Source of the DNA: Anderseniella sp. Alg231-50
GTDB taxonomy: Bacteria > Pseudomonadota > Alphaproteobacteria > Rhizobiales > Aestuariivirgaceae
Direction: 5' to 3'
Length of the DNA: 64,000 nucleotides
Assembly: GCF_900149695.1 (NCBI RefSeq)
Contig: NZ_LT703003.1
Span: 310,001-374,000, forward strand
The translations under genes and the position numbers were made by a program. Within the stretch, counting starts at the first letter, position 1. Each line of letters begins with the position of its first letter. Below are positions 10,613 to 18,800 of the stretch, piece by piece. The notes under the pieces are model-generated. The model worked only from the letters and a program-made list of their open reading frames with translations. It made no database searches and had not been told where the DNA came from.

Positions 10613-10663
10613 GTTTTCTTTCTCAACCTTTAAACTACATCACTCAAACGGGAGTTTTCTAAA

Positions 10664-10891
10664 ATGGAACCTGAAGCAGCAAAACTGATCGGCGCAGGTA
10701 TCGCCGCTGTTGCAATGGCCGGTGCCGGTGTCGGTATCGGTAACATCTTCGGCAGCTATCTGCAGGGTGCGCTTCGCAACCCGGCAGCAGCTGACAGCCA
10801 GCGCACCAACCTTTTCATCGGCTTCGCGCTTGCAGAAGCAACCGGCCTGTTCGGCCTGCTGATCAGCTTCATCCTGCTGTTCGGCGTTTAA
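10664..10891 (+). CDS. atpE: F0F1 ATP synthase subunit c
   Basis: This is the 75-residue rotor-ring proteolipid. The first helix has the GAGVGIGNIFGSYLQGALRNP loop region, and the second carries the proton-binding glutamate in FALAEATGLFGLLISF. A GGGAG site precedes the ATG at 10664. A strong hairpin lies just downstream, at the point where subunit c needs far more copies than its neighbours. Confidence 0.97.
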   Translation: MEPEAAKLIGAGIAAVAMAGAGVGIGNIFGSYLQGALRNPAAADSQRTNLFIGFALAEATGLFGLLISFILLFGV

Positions 10892-10908
10892 TCAGTCGTC
10901 ATTGATCT

Positions 10909-10944
10909 CGCCGGACAGCGGGTTTCCCGCGCCGGCGGTTCTTT
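10909..10944 (+). promoter_or_regulatory. Strong intercistronic stem-loop after atpE
   Basis: CGCCGG (10909-10914) and GCGGG (10918-10922) pair with CCCGC (10926-10930) and CCGGCG (10932-10937), followed by GTTCTTTG. This 11-bp interrupted stem could stabilise the atpE message end or cause partial termination before atpF', so favouring subunit c. The function is inferred. Confidence 0.6.
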
Positions 10945-11007
10945 GCGATTGAGACTGGCAAATCCACCTGCCGTCCCTTGCGGACGGTCAGACAGGAGAC
11001 CGGCATT

Positions 11008-11493
11008 ATGCCGCAACTTATTGCAGCAGATTTTCTGCCACAGCTTATCTGGCTGGCGATCACCTTCGGTGCGCTGTATTACATCATTTCACGTTTGGCG
11101 ATCCCCAAGATCGGCAGCGTGATAGAACAGCGTCACGGCCGCATCGCAGCTGATATCGCCGATGCCGCACGGCTGAAGGAAGATACAGAAAAAGCCATCG
11201 AATCCTATGAGGCGGCACTGGCGGAAGCCCGTGCCAACGCCCACGCCATCGTGAGCGAAAACCGTGCCCAGATGACCGCTGAAATCAACAAGGAAGCAGC
11301 CGCGCTTGACGAGCGGCTGTCGAAGAAGCTGGCGGAGGCGGAAGTTTCGATTGCCAAGACACGTGATGCCGCCATGGCGCAGGTGACCGGCATTGCCCAG
11401 GACACCACGGAAGCCATTGTAACCGAGCTTCTCGGCAAGAAGCCGACAAAAGCGGCAATTTCGTCGGCGGTATCATCCGCTGCCAAGGGTTAG
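11008..11493 (+). CDS. atpF': F0F1 ATP synthase subunit b'
   Basis: This is the second b-type stator subunit, characteristic of alphaproteobacteria and phototrophs. It has one N-terminal membrane helix (LPQLIWLAITFGALYYIISRL), then IPKIGSVIEQRHGRIAADI and a long coiled coil rich in Ala, Glu and Lys. I chose ATG 11008 (161 aa), placed 9 bases after GGAG; an upstream TTG at 10978 is unsupported. Only 9 bases separate it from atpF. Confidence 0.94.
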   Translation: MPQLIAADFLPQLIWLAITFGALYYIISRLAIPKIGSVIEQRHGRIAADIADAARLKEDTEKAIESYEAALAEARANAHAIVSENRAQMTAEINKEAAALDERLSKKLAEAEVSIAKTRDAAMAQVTGIAQDTTEAIVTELLGKKPTKAAISSAVSSAAKG

Positions 11494-11502
11494 GGTGTAG
11501 TC

Positions 11503-11988
11503 ATGTTAAGTCAACCTGATTTCTGGGTCGGTGTTTCCTTCGTCCTGTTTATCGTGCTGCTGGTCTATCTGAAGGTGCCGGGCATGGCTGCCAAGGCGCT
11601 CGACGAGCGCGCCGATGCGATCCAGCACGAACTCGATGAAGCCAAGCGGTTGCGTGAAGAAGCGCAAGCTGTGCTGGCCGACTACGAGCGCAAGAAGATT
11701 GAAGCTGAAGCCGACGCTGAAAAGATCATTGCCCAGGCCAAGCGCGAAGCTGAAATCTACGGCGAGGAAGCCCGCCGCAAGATGCAGGAACAGATCGAGC
11801 GCCGCAGCCGCCTTGCGGAGCAGAAGATCCAGCAGGCAGAAGTCGCGGCGGTCAAGGATGTGCGCGCAGCAGCCGCCGACCTTGCCGTTGAAGCTGCAAG
11901 CAAGGTGCTCGGGGCCGAGGTCAAGGGTGCCACGGCATCTGGCCTCATCGACCAATCCATCTCAGCGGTCCGCAAACAGCTGAATTAG
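11503..11988 (+). CDS. atpF: F0F1 ATP synthase subunit b
   Basis: The 161-residue stator subunit has an N-terminal helix (FWVGVSFVLFIVLLVYLKVPG) and then a continuous charged coiled coil (LDERADAIQHELDEAKRLREEAQ onward) that reaches to F1. Together with b' it forms the heterodimeric peripheral stalk. It is the last F0 gene; a terminator follows. The F1 genes are elsewhere, as usual in this lineage. Confidence 0.95.
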   Translation: MLSQPDFWVGVSFVLFIVLLVYLKVPGMAAKALDERADAIQHELDEAKRLREEAQAVLADYERKKIEAEADAEKIIAQAKREAEIYGEEARRKMQEQIERRSRLAEQKIQQAEVAAVKDVRAAAADLAVEAASKVLGAEVKGATASGLIDQSISAVRKQLN

Positions 11989-12026
11989 AGTGAATTCCGC
12001 CTGCACCAGCCGGCGCTGAATTGTTG

Positions 12027-12064
12027 AACCCCCGGCCCTTTTGCAAGGTCGGGGGTTTGTTTTA
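12027..12064 (+). terminator. Rho-independent terminator of the atp operon
   Basis: AACCCCCGGCC and GGTCGGGGGTT form an 11-bp stem with one mismatch around a short loop, followed by TGTTTT. It lies 39 bases after atpF. Confidence 0.85.
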
Positions 12065-12176
12065 TACTGATCGGCAAATCATGCGGTCTGCGACCAGAGG
12101 TAAACTTGACAACAGTGCCTGTGACCTCCCATGTACGCCAACATAACGTCCTTGCTTCGAAACGGAACCAGTGGCC

Positions 12177-13166
12177 ATGACCAACCAGCTTCCCGACCTT
12201 AAGGTTTATCTTGCAGCGCCGCGCGGCTTTTGTGCCGGCGTCGTGCGTGCCATCGACATTGTCGAACGCGCCCTGGAGCTGCACGGAAAGCCCGTCTATG
12301 TGCGCCACGAGATCGTTCACAACAAATACGTCGTGGAGGACCTGAAACAGAAGGGCGCCATCTTCGTGGAAGAACTGGATGAAGTGCCGGACGGTGACCG
12401 CCCGGTGATCTTTTCCGCGCACGGCGTGCCGAAGTCGGTGCCGGAAGCCGCCAAGACCCGCAACATGTTCTATCTTGATGCAACCTGCCCGCTGGTCTCC
12501 AAGGTGCACATGGAGGCATCACGCCACTTCCAGGACGGCTACGAGATCGTGCTGATCGGCCATGCCGGCCACCCGGAAGTCATCGGCACCATGGGGCAAT
12601 TGCCGGACGGCGCCATTACCCTGGTGGAAGACGAGGCGGACGTTGCTGCGTTCACGCCTAAGGATGCCGACAAACTGGCCTATATCACCCAGACCACGCT
12701 GTCAGTCGACGATACACGCGGTATCATCGAGGCTCTGGAGAAAAAATTCCCGAGCATTCACGGACCGCACAAGGAAGACATCTGCTACGCCACGACCAAT
12801 CGCCAGGAATCGGTCAAGTCGATTGCCGACAAGTGCGACATGGTGCTGGTGGTTGGCGCACCGAACAGTTCCAATTCCCAGCGCCTGGTCGAGGTTGCCA
12901 GGACTGCCGGATGCGGCCGGTCGATGCTGGTACAGCGCGCCTCGGAAATCGACTGGTCGGTTATGGACGGCATCAAGACACTGGGCATTACCGCGGGCGC
13001 TTCGGCGCCGGAAGTGCTGGTCAACGAAGTTGTTGATGCGTTCCGCGAACGGTTCAATGTCAGCGTTGAAACCGTCAAGACCAAGGATGAGAACGTCGAG
13101 TTCAAACTGCCCCGGCAACTGCGCCGCGAAGGCGAACCGGGCGCACCTGTACGCGCTGCGTCGTGA
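12177..13166 (+). CDS. ispH: 4-hydroxy-3-methylbut-2-enyl diphosphate reductase
   Basis: IspH is the last enzyme of the MEP isoprenoid pathway, giving IPP and DMAPP through a 4Fe-4S cluster. The three cluster cysteines are in RGFCAGV (near residue 18), [11 protein letters not shown] and [11 protein letters not shown]. The catalytic Thr/Glu region [10 protein letters not shown] is present. ATG 12177 (329 aa) is preferred to the GTG two codons upstream. In many Rhizobiales thrB stands between ispH and rnhA; here rnhA follows after 26 bases. Confidence 0.97.
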   Translation: MTNQLPDLKVYLAAPRGFCAGVVRAIDIVERALELHGKPVYVRHEIVHNKYVVEDLKQKGAIFVEELDEVPDGDRPVIFSAHGVPKSVPEAAKTRNMFYLDATCPLVSKVHMEASRHFQDGYEIVLIGHAGHPEVIGTMGQLPDGAITLVEDEADVAAFTPKDADKLAYITQTTLSVDDTRGIIEALEKKFPSIHGPHKEDICYATTNRQESVKSIADKCDMVLVVGAPNSSNSQRLVEVARTAGCGRSMLVQRASEIDWSVMDGIKTLGITAGASAPEVLVNEVVDAFRERFNVSVETVKTKDENVEFKLPRQLRREGEPGAPVRAAS

Positions 13167-13192
13167 ACCTTGAGGACAAGGCCTGAGCCCGC

Positions 13193-13633
13193 TTGACTGA
13201 CGTTACCATTTACACAGACGGTGCCTGTTCGGGAAACCCGGGACCGGGCGGCTGGGGTGCCATCCTTGTGCATGGCGAGACCCGCAAGGAACTGTCTGGC
13301 GGTGAAACTGAAACCACCAACAACCGCATGGAGCTGCAGGCAGCCATCGAGGCGCTCAACGCCCTGAAACGCCCGTGCAAGGTCGCCTTGTACACAGACT
13401 CGGTTTATGTCCGCGACGGCATTACCAAGTGGATCAAGGGCTGGCAGCGCAATGGCTGGCGCACGGCGGCAAAAAAACCGGTCAAGAATGCGGAGCTGTG
13501 GCAGGCCCTGCAAGCTGCCCTGCAGCCGCACGACATCGACTGGCACTGGGTGAAGGGCCACGCGGGCCACCCGGAGAACGAACGCGCCGACGAACTGGCG
13601 CGCGCAGGAATGGCCCCTTACAAATCAAGATAA
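13193..13633 (+). CDS. rnhA: Ribonuclease HI
   Basis: RNase HI cleaves RNA in RNA:DNA hybrids. The 146-residue protein starts [22 protein letters not shown] with the first catalytic Asp. The catalytic Glu is in [13 protein letters not shown], Asp in [11 protein letters not shown], and the C-terminal [16 protein letters not shown] carries the conserved His and Asp. Translation appears to start at TTG 13193, because no ATG or GTG is available at the conserved N-terminus. It is likely co-transcribed with ispH. Confidence 0.96.
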   Translation: MTDVTIYTDGACSGNPGPGGWGAILVHGETRKELSGGETETTNNRMELQAAIEALNALKRPCKVALYTDSVYVRDGITKWIKGWQRNGWRTAAKKPVKNAELWQALQAALQPHDIDWHWVKGHAGHPENERADELARAGMAPYKSR

Positions 13634-13663
13634 AACCCGCAACCGGTACGAGCCGGTGCGGGT
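13631..13663 (-). terminator. Terminator between convergent rnhA and peroxiredoxin genes
   Basis: ACCCGCAACCGGT (13635-13647) pairs with GCCGGTGCGGGT (13652-13663) with one bulge. Read on the minus strand the stem is followed by TTTTA, so it best ends the peroxiredoxin transcript and may also stop rnhA. Confidence 0.65.
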
Positions 13664-13693
13664 CCTGACATTGCTTGCAAATCGCCGGCTGGT

Positions 13694-14179
13694 TTACAGC
13701 GCAGCGAGAATTTTCTCTGCGCCGGATACGTCAGCCGAGCTGGCCACTTCTTCCAGGTTCAACACCTTGACGACGCCATCGTCGACCAGCATTGCATAGC
13801 GCTGGGAACGAATGCCGAGCCCGAAGCCAGATGCATCCAGTTCCAGGCCGATTGCCCTGGTGAAGTCCGCACTGCCGTCCGCCAGGAAGGTGACCACATC
13901 CTTGGCACCCGACTGGTCCGCCCAGGCATTGAGCACGAACACATCGTTCACCGAAACGCACGCGATGGTATCAACACCCTTGGCCTTCAGGTCGGCGGCA
14001 TGGGTGACAAAGCCCGGCAGGTGCTTCATGTGGCAAGTAGGCGTAAAAGCGCCCGGTACCGCAAACAGGACGACCTTGCGACCATCAAACACATCTGCGG
14101 TGCTCATCTGGGTAGGTCCTTCCGCGGTCATGGTCGTGAAGGTTGCTTCAGGCAGTTTATCGCCAACAGAAATGCTCAT
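13694..14179 (-). CDS. Peroxiredoxin, Prx5/TSA family
   Basis: The 161-residue thiol peroxidase of the Prx5 (redoxin) group reduces peroxides. The peroxidatic cysteine is in PGAFTPTCHMKHLPGF, with the conserved Thr three residues before it and the distant Arg in GLGIRSQRYAMLVDDG. A second cysteine (TIACVSVND) is in the usual non-resolving position, so glutathione or glutaredoxin is the likely reductant. There is no signal peptide, so it is cytoplasmic. Confidence 0.93.
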   Translation of the reverse strand: MSISVGDKLPEATFTTMTAEGPTQMSTADVFDGRKVVLFAVPGAFTPTCHMKHLPGFVTHAADLKAKGVDTIACVSVNDVFVLNAWADQSGAKDVVTFLADGSADFTRAIGLELDASGFGLGIRSQRYAMLVDDGVVKVLNLEEVASSADVSGAEKILAAL

Positions 14180-14230
14180 GGGTCACTCACTTGATTGAAT
14201 GGGATTGGAAACATGCAGTAACGACATGGT

Positions 14231-15067
14231 CTACTGCAGCACACCTTCGTGGACAAGGCCCGTATCGCCGTCCGCGATGGTCAGCCGGACGGGTTTTCCG
14301 GCCAGCGAAACAGCATCGCCGTAGCTGTCAACGGCAATCCGCCAGGTGTCTACGCCGCCTGACTGGCTGACGAGCTCTGGCTTGCGAAAGTAGGAATTGC
14401 CGGCTGCCTCGACGAAAATATCCGCATCGGCGGGCGACTGGATACCTTTCAGGGATACCTCCAACGCCATCTTGCCATCCACCTCAATCTGCTTGAGCGA
14501 TGTAACTGCCAGCCTGCCTGCATCAGGCTCGACCGGCACGGCTGCGCGTGCAACCCTGAGCCGGAACTTGTCGGAAGCAGATACGGAATTGGCGTCAATG
14601 TCGACCTGTACCTGAGCCTGCACCGGCACGCAAATGTCGTTGCACACGGCATAGAATATCTTGAGGTCCAGCCTGGCGGGCCTGGACGGGTCTTTCGGCT
14701 TCACATCGACCGGGAAAACCACTTCTGTCTTGTAGCCGATACCTTCGCCGTTTTCGTCAGTGAAACGATGTGGCAACGGCATCATCACCTTGGTCGTCTC
14801 CACATTTTCTGATCCCGACCAGTCAAAGCTCGGTGGAACCCCGCCGTCGCCGGGCACCCGCCAATAAGTCTTCCACCCCTTTTGCATCGTGATATAGACA
14901 CCACTGTGCCAGACGCCGGACTGCTTGCCGGCATTCATCAACCGCAATGAGGTATAGGGCGAGGAAAACTCCCGGGCCGGTTTGTCACCGGCACTTGCCA
15001 GCGCCGACACCGAGACAAGAGCTGCACCGAGCAGCGTTGTCAGGGTTATTTTGCGAACTGTTTTCAT
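14231..15067 (-). CDS. Exported DsbD N-terminal-domain protein (stand-alone)
   Basis: The 278-residue protein has a signal peptide (MKTVRKITLTTLLGAALVSV.., cleavage near ALASAG). The body matches the DsbD alpha (N-terminal) domain: YITMQKGWKTYWRVPGDGG, then FYAVCNDICVPVQ with a cysteine pair like the redox-active pair of nDsbD. It lacks the membrane and thioredoxin domains of full DsbD. Such solo proteins are common in Rhizobiales; a role in receiving electrons for periplasmic thiol reduction is inferred. It is divergent from yqgE. Confidence 0.85.
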   Translation of the reverse strand: MKTVRKITLTTLLGAALVSVSALASAGDKPAREFSSPYTSLRLMNAGKQSGVWHSGVYITMQKGWKTYWRVPGDGGVPPSFDWSGSENVETTKVMMPLPHRFTDENGEGIGYKTEVVFPVDVKPKDPSRPARLDLKIFYAVCNDICVPVQAQVQVDIDANSVSASDKFRLRVARAAVPVEPDAGRLAVTSLKQIEVDGKMALEVSLKGIQSPADADIFVEAAGNSYFRKPELVSQSGGVDTWRIAVDSYGDAVSLAGKPVRLTIADGDTGLVHEGVLQ

Positions 15068-15209
15068 AGCACCTATCTAGCAGCAAATTCAGTATCGCTT
15101 CTATTAAACCGCTATCAATTTAATGCGAGAACCGGCGCAAGGAAATTTGCCCGAAGCTCTTTGCAGGTGCTATTCTGTATCTCAGTGTACAGCATTGGGA
15201 TGAACCTGG

Positions 15210-15797
15210 ATGACTGAGCAATATCTCGACGGAAAGATGTTGATTGCAATGCCCGGTATCGGAGATGACCGTTTTGAACGGGCGGTGATATTCGTGTGTG
15301 CTCATTCCCAGGACGGCGCCATGGGACTGGTGGTCAATCATGAGGTCGACAGCCTGTCTTTCGGCGGTCTTCTGGAGCGGCTTGATCTCGTCGAGAATGA
15401 TGACGCAATCCGCCTGCCCGAAAGCATCGCATCAACACGGGTGCTGCAGGGCGGACCTGTCGAAACAAGCCGCGGATTTGTACTGCATTCAAGGGACTAT
15501 TTCAGCGCGGAAAGCACGTTGGGTGTCGACAGCAATATCGGACTGACGGCGACGCTTGATGTACTGCGGGCCATTGCGCGTGGTGAAGGCCCGCGCAAAT
15601 CGCTTCTGGCTCTTGGTTATACGGGCTGGGGACCGGGGCAGCTGGAGGGCGAAATCCGGCAAAACGGATGGCTGCACTGCGACGCCGATGAAGGCTTGCT
15701 GTTCGACAGCGACCTAGACGCAAAATACCAATCGGCGCTTGCCCGCATCGGGGTCAGCGAAGCCATGCTGTCAGGCGGTCATTTCGGCAACGCCTGA
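15210..15797 (+). CDS. yqgE: YqgE/AlgH family protein (UPF0301)
   Basis: The 195-residue protein begins YLDGKMLIAMPGIGDDRFERAVIFVCAHSQDGAMGLVVN, the hallmark of the YqgE/AlgH family. VLQGGPVETSRGFVLHS and LLALGYTGWGPGQLEGEI follow. Members are cytoplasmic, of unknown biochemical role, and often near RNase H or Holliday resolvase genes. Confidence in the family is high; no function can be assigned. Confidence 0.95.
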   Translation: MTEQYLDGKMLIAMPGIGDDRFERAVIFVCAHSQDGAMGLVVNHEVDSLSFGGLLERLDLVENDDAIRLPESIASTRVLQGGPVETSRGFVLHSRDYFSAESTLGVDSNIGLTATLDVLRAIARGEGPRKSLLALGYTGWGPGQLEGEIRQNGWLHCDADEGLLFDSDLDAKYQSALARIGVSEAMLSGGHFGNA

Positions 15798-15836
15798 ATT
15801 TTCATGAAACCCCAATGTTGACATCCGCAACATGAC

Positions 15837-18800
15837 CTAGGCTGCATTGGTTCCTTTGGCCTTTTTCGCCACGCTGCGCTTTTTTCGGGCCGCAGACTTT
15901 TTCGCGGGCTGCTTCCTTGCTGACCTTGTTTTCTTGGGTTTCTGCTGCGCCTGAGGCTTGCATTGTCCGGCGGTTTCAGCCTTGGCGTGGCCAGCATTAG
16001 CTGCACCGTTTGTTTTGGGTGCTTCTTTTTCAACAGTCTGCGCTGCCGGCTGACGTTCAGCAACCGGCGCACGTTTCGACACAACAGAATCAGCAGTTGA
16101 AGACTTCTGCGCTTCTGCAGGTTCTTTTGCCGGTACGGGTTTTGCCGCCGCAGGTTCCTTTGCCGGCGCTGGGGACGATTTTGCCGCCACCGCAGGCTCT
16201 TTTGCCGGAGCGGGTTTTGGCGCCACAGGCTCTTTTGCCGGTGCCGTTTTTGCCGCCGCAGGTTCCTTTGCCGGCGCCGGGGACGATTTTGCCGCCACCG
16301 CAGGCTCTTTTGCCGGTGCGGGTTTTGCCGCCACAGGCTCTTTTACCGGTGCCGTTTTTGCCGCCGCAGGTTCCTTTGCCGGAGCCGGAGTCGATTTTGC
16401 CGCCACCTCAGGCTCTTTTGCCGGTGCCGGTGTCGGTTTTTTCGGCGTTGCAGTTTCCTTCACCGGTGCGGGTGCCGGTTTTTGCGCTGCTGCCGGTTCC
16501 TTTGCCGGTGCCGGTTTCCGTTCCGCAGCAGGCTCTTTTGCCGGAGCTGATGCCGGTTTTTGCACTGGCGCAGTTTCCTTGGCCAGCGCTGGTGCCGGTT
16601 TGGCCGCCGCCGCAAGCTGTGATTCCGGTAACGGTTTCAACTCCGCTGCGGGTTTCGCCACAGGTGCCGGGTCTACCTTCGGCGCAGGTCTGGTTTCTGC
16701 TGCAGGTTTTGCCTTGGCGACAGGCTTCAAAGACGGAATCGGCCGCGACGCCGCAGGCGCCGCGGCTTGCGTGATATCCGCCAGTGCGTCGTTGACCTGT
16801 CGCGACACCGTTTCCAGATCAACCCCCGCCGTCTCGCGAATGTCTTCAGGATAATCAGCCGCCGGCAAGGCTTCTTCTTCTTCTGTTGCCTCACTGGACA
16901 CATCAGGCTCAGCTGCCTGCGGACCCTCAATTGCCGGTTGCGCGTAGGCCGGATTTGCAACCCGGGGCGCCCAGGGTGCGGGATGGAAGTCGTATGGTGA
17001 CCACGGCGCCAGTGATTCCACTTCAGGCTCAAATTCAGGCTCCACTGCAACAGACGCGGCGGGCGCAACCGGCTGCCTGCGCGTCAAGCGGTTCCACAAG
17101 GATGCAATTCCGGACTGGCTGGCCGATGTATCACGCGACGGTGCACCGAGCGCGGCCAGCACCTGCTGGGCATCGATCGGTTCGCCAATCAGGAAACCCT
17201 GCGCCAGGTCGCATTCCAGCGTGACTAGGTGATTCAACTGGTCCTGGGTTTCAACACCTTCCGCAACCACCTGAAGGCCAAGGTCATGGGCAAGCAGAAT
17301 AATGGCGTCCAGGATGACCGATCCGCGATCGGTTTCAAGACCGGCCTGCAGGAACGACCGGTCTACCTTGAGCGTGTCGAAAGGCAGCCGCCTCAAATAG
17401 GAAAGTGAAGAGTAACCGGTTCCGAAATCATCACAGGAAAGCCCGATGCCCAACGCCTTCAACCTGTCGAGCATCTGCAGCGACAATTCCGGGTTTTCCA
17501 TCACCATTGTTTCGGTGACTTCCAGTTTCAGCGTGCCGGGCGCCAGTTCCTCGCGCGACAGCACAGTGCGGGCCAGATGCAGCAGGCGCGGGCCGGCAAG
17601 CTGGGAAGACGATACATTGACGGAGACAAAAACCGGTTGCGCAGGCGTAAACATCCGTTGCCACACACCGAGCTGGCGAGCTGATTCAGACAACACGAAG
17701 GCGCCGATGTCCCCAATCAACCCGCAGCGTTCAGCCAGCGGCAGGAAGCTGGTCGGCTCAAGAATTTCGCCATCAGCCTTGCGCAGCCGAACCAGCGCCT
17801 CAAACCCCGCCAGCTGGCGATCCGACAGCCGCATGATGGGTTGATACAAGAGCTCGAAGCGCCGCTCCTGCAGGGCTTCCTGCAGATCCTCGATACTGAG
17901 GCCGGTAGAGGTCGCCTCCTGCATCATTCCAGGCTTGTAAAACGCCACCTTGTCCTTGCCGCGGGTCTTGGCGTTAAACAGCGCCGTGTCGGCGCACCTG
18001 TGCAGAACTTCCGCGCTTTCCATCTGCGGGTCCCAGTGGGCAACGCCGACGCAACAGGTCAGGTATATTTCGTTGGGCGGCACCCGTACCGGCTGGGAGA
18101 CGGCGTGGCGCACCTGATCCACGAAAATAATGGCCGATTCCATGGCGTCCTGGTCTGAGGAGGTCTCATGAATAATCGCAAACTGATCGCCGGGCATGCG
18201 GGCAAGACTGCTGGTTTCCGGCAACAGTTTCTCAATCCGCCGCGCAATGGTCTTCAGAAGGCTGTCGCCAATCTCCTGGCCGAGCCGGTCATTGACCACG
18301 TTGAAGCGGTCAATATCGACAATCACGATATTGAGTTGCAGATCATCATTGGCGATAGCCCGATTGGTGGCTTGTGACAGGCGATCAAGATAGAGCGCGT
18401 AATTGGGCAGGCCCGTAACCACATCGAAGATGGCATCGGACAACAGGCGATTTTGCGAATTGCGTTGCTGTGATGCATCACTCAGGACGCCTGTCAGGCG
18501 GAGGCCGGTTTCCGAGCCGTTCGGAAGCGAACTGCCTTTCAGTGTGTACCAGCGATAGCGACCATCGGCATGGCGAACGCGCAACTGCTGTTCAAAATGC
18601 TGGTTGCCGCGCAGCTTCGCCACTTCCAGCGCGGCAAAATAGGCGTTGTGATCATTGGGGTGAATCAAGGTCAGCCAGGACTTCGGATCGGTGTTGTCCA
18701 GGCTGCCCTCCTCATATCCCAGCACTTTTTCCAGCTCGCCGCCGACAAAGAACGAGTTGTCGCCCGGCTCGTAATCCCAGACGACTTGCGAGGCACTGGC

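Noticed and set aside
15061-15125. Second CtrA box between the DsbD-N and yqgE genes
   Set aside because: Two TTAA elements occur, but the spacing is not 7 bases, so they do not fit the CtrA consensus.
16141-16600. CRISPR-like regular repeats
   Set aside because: The 108-bp units are contiguous with no unique spacers and stay in frame inside the EAL protein gene; they encode AKEPA repeats.
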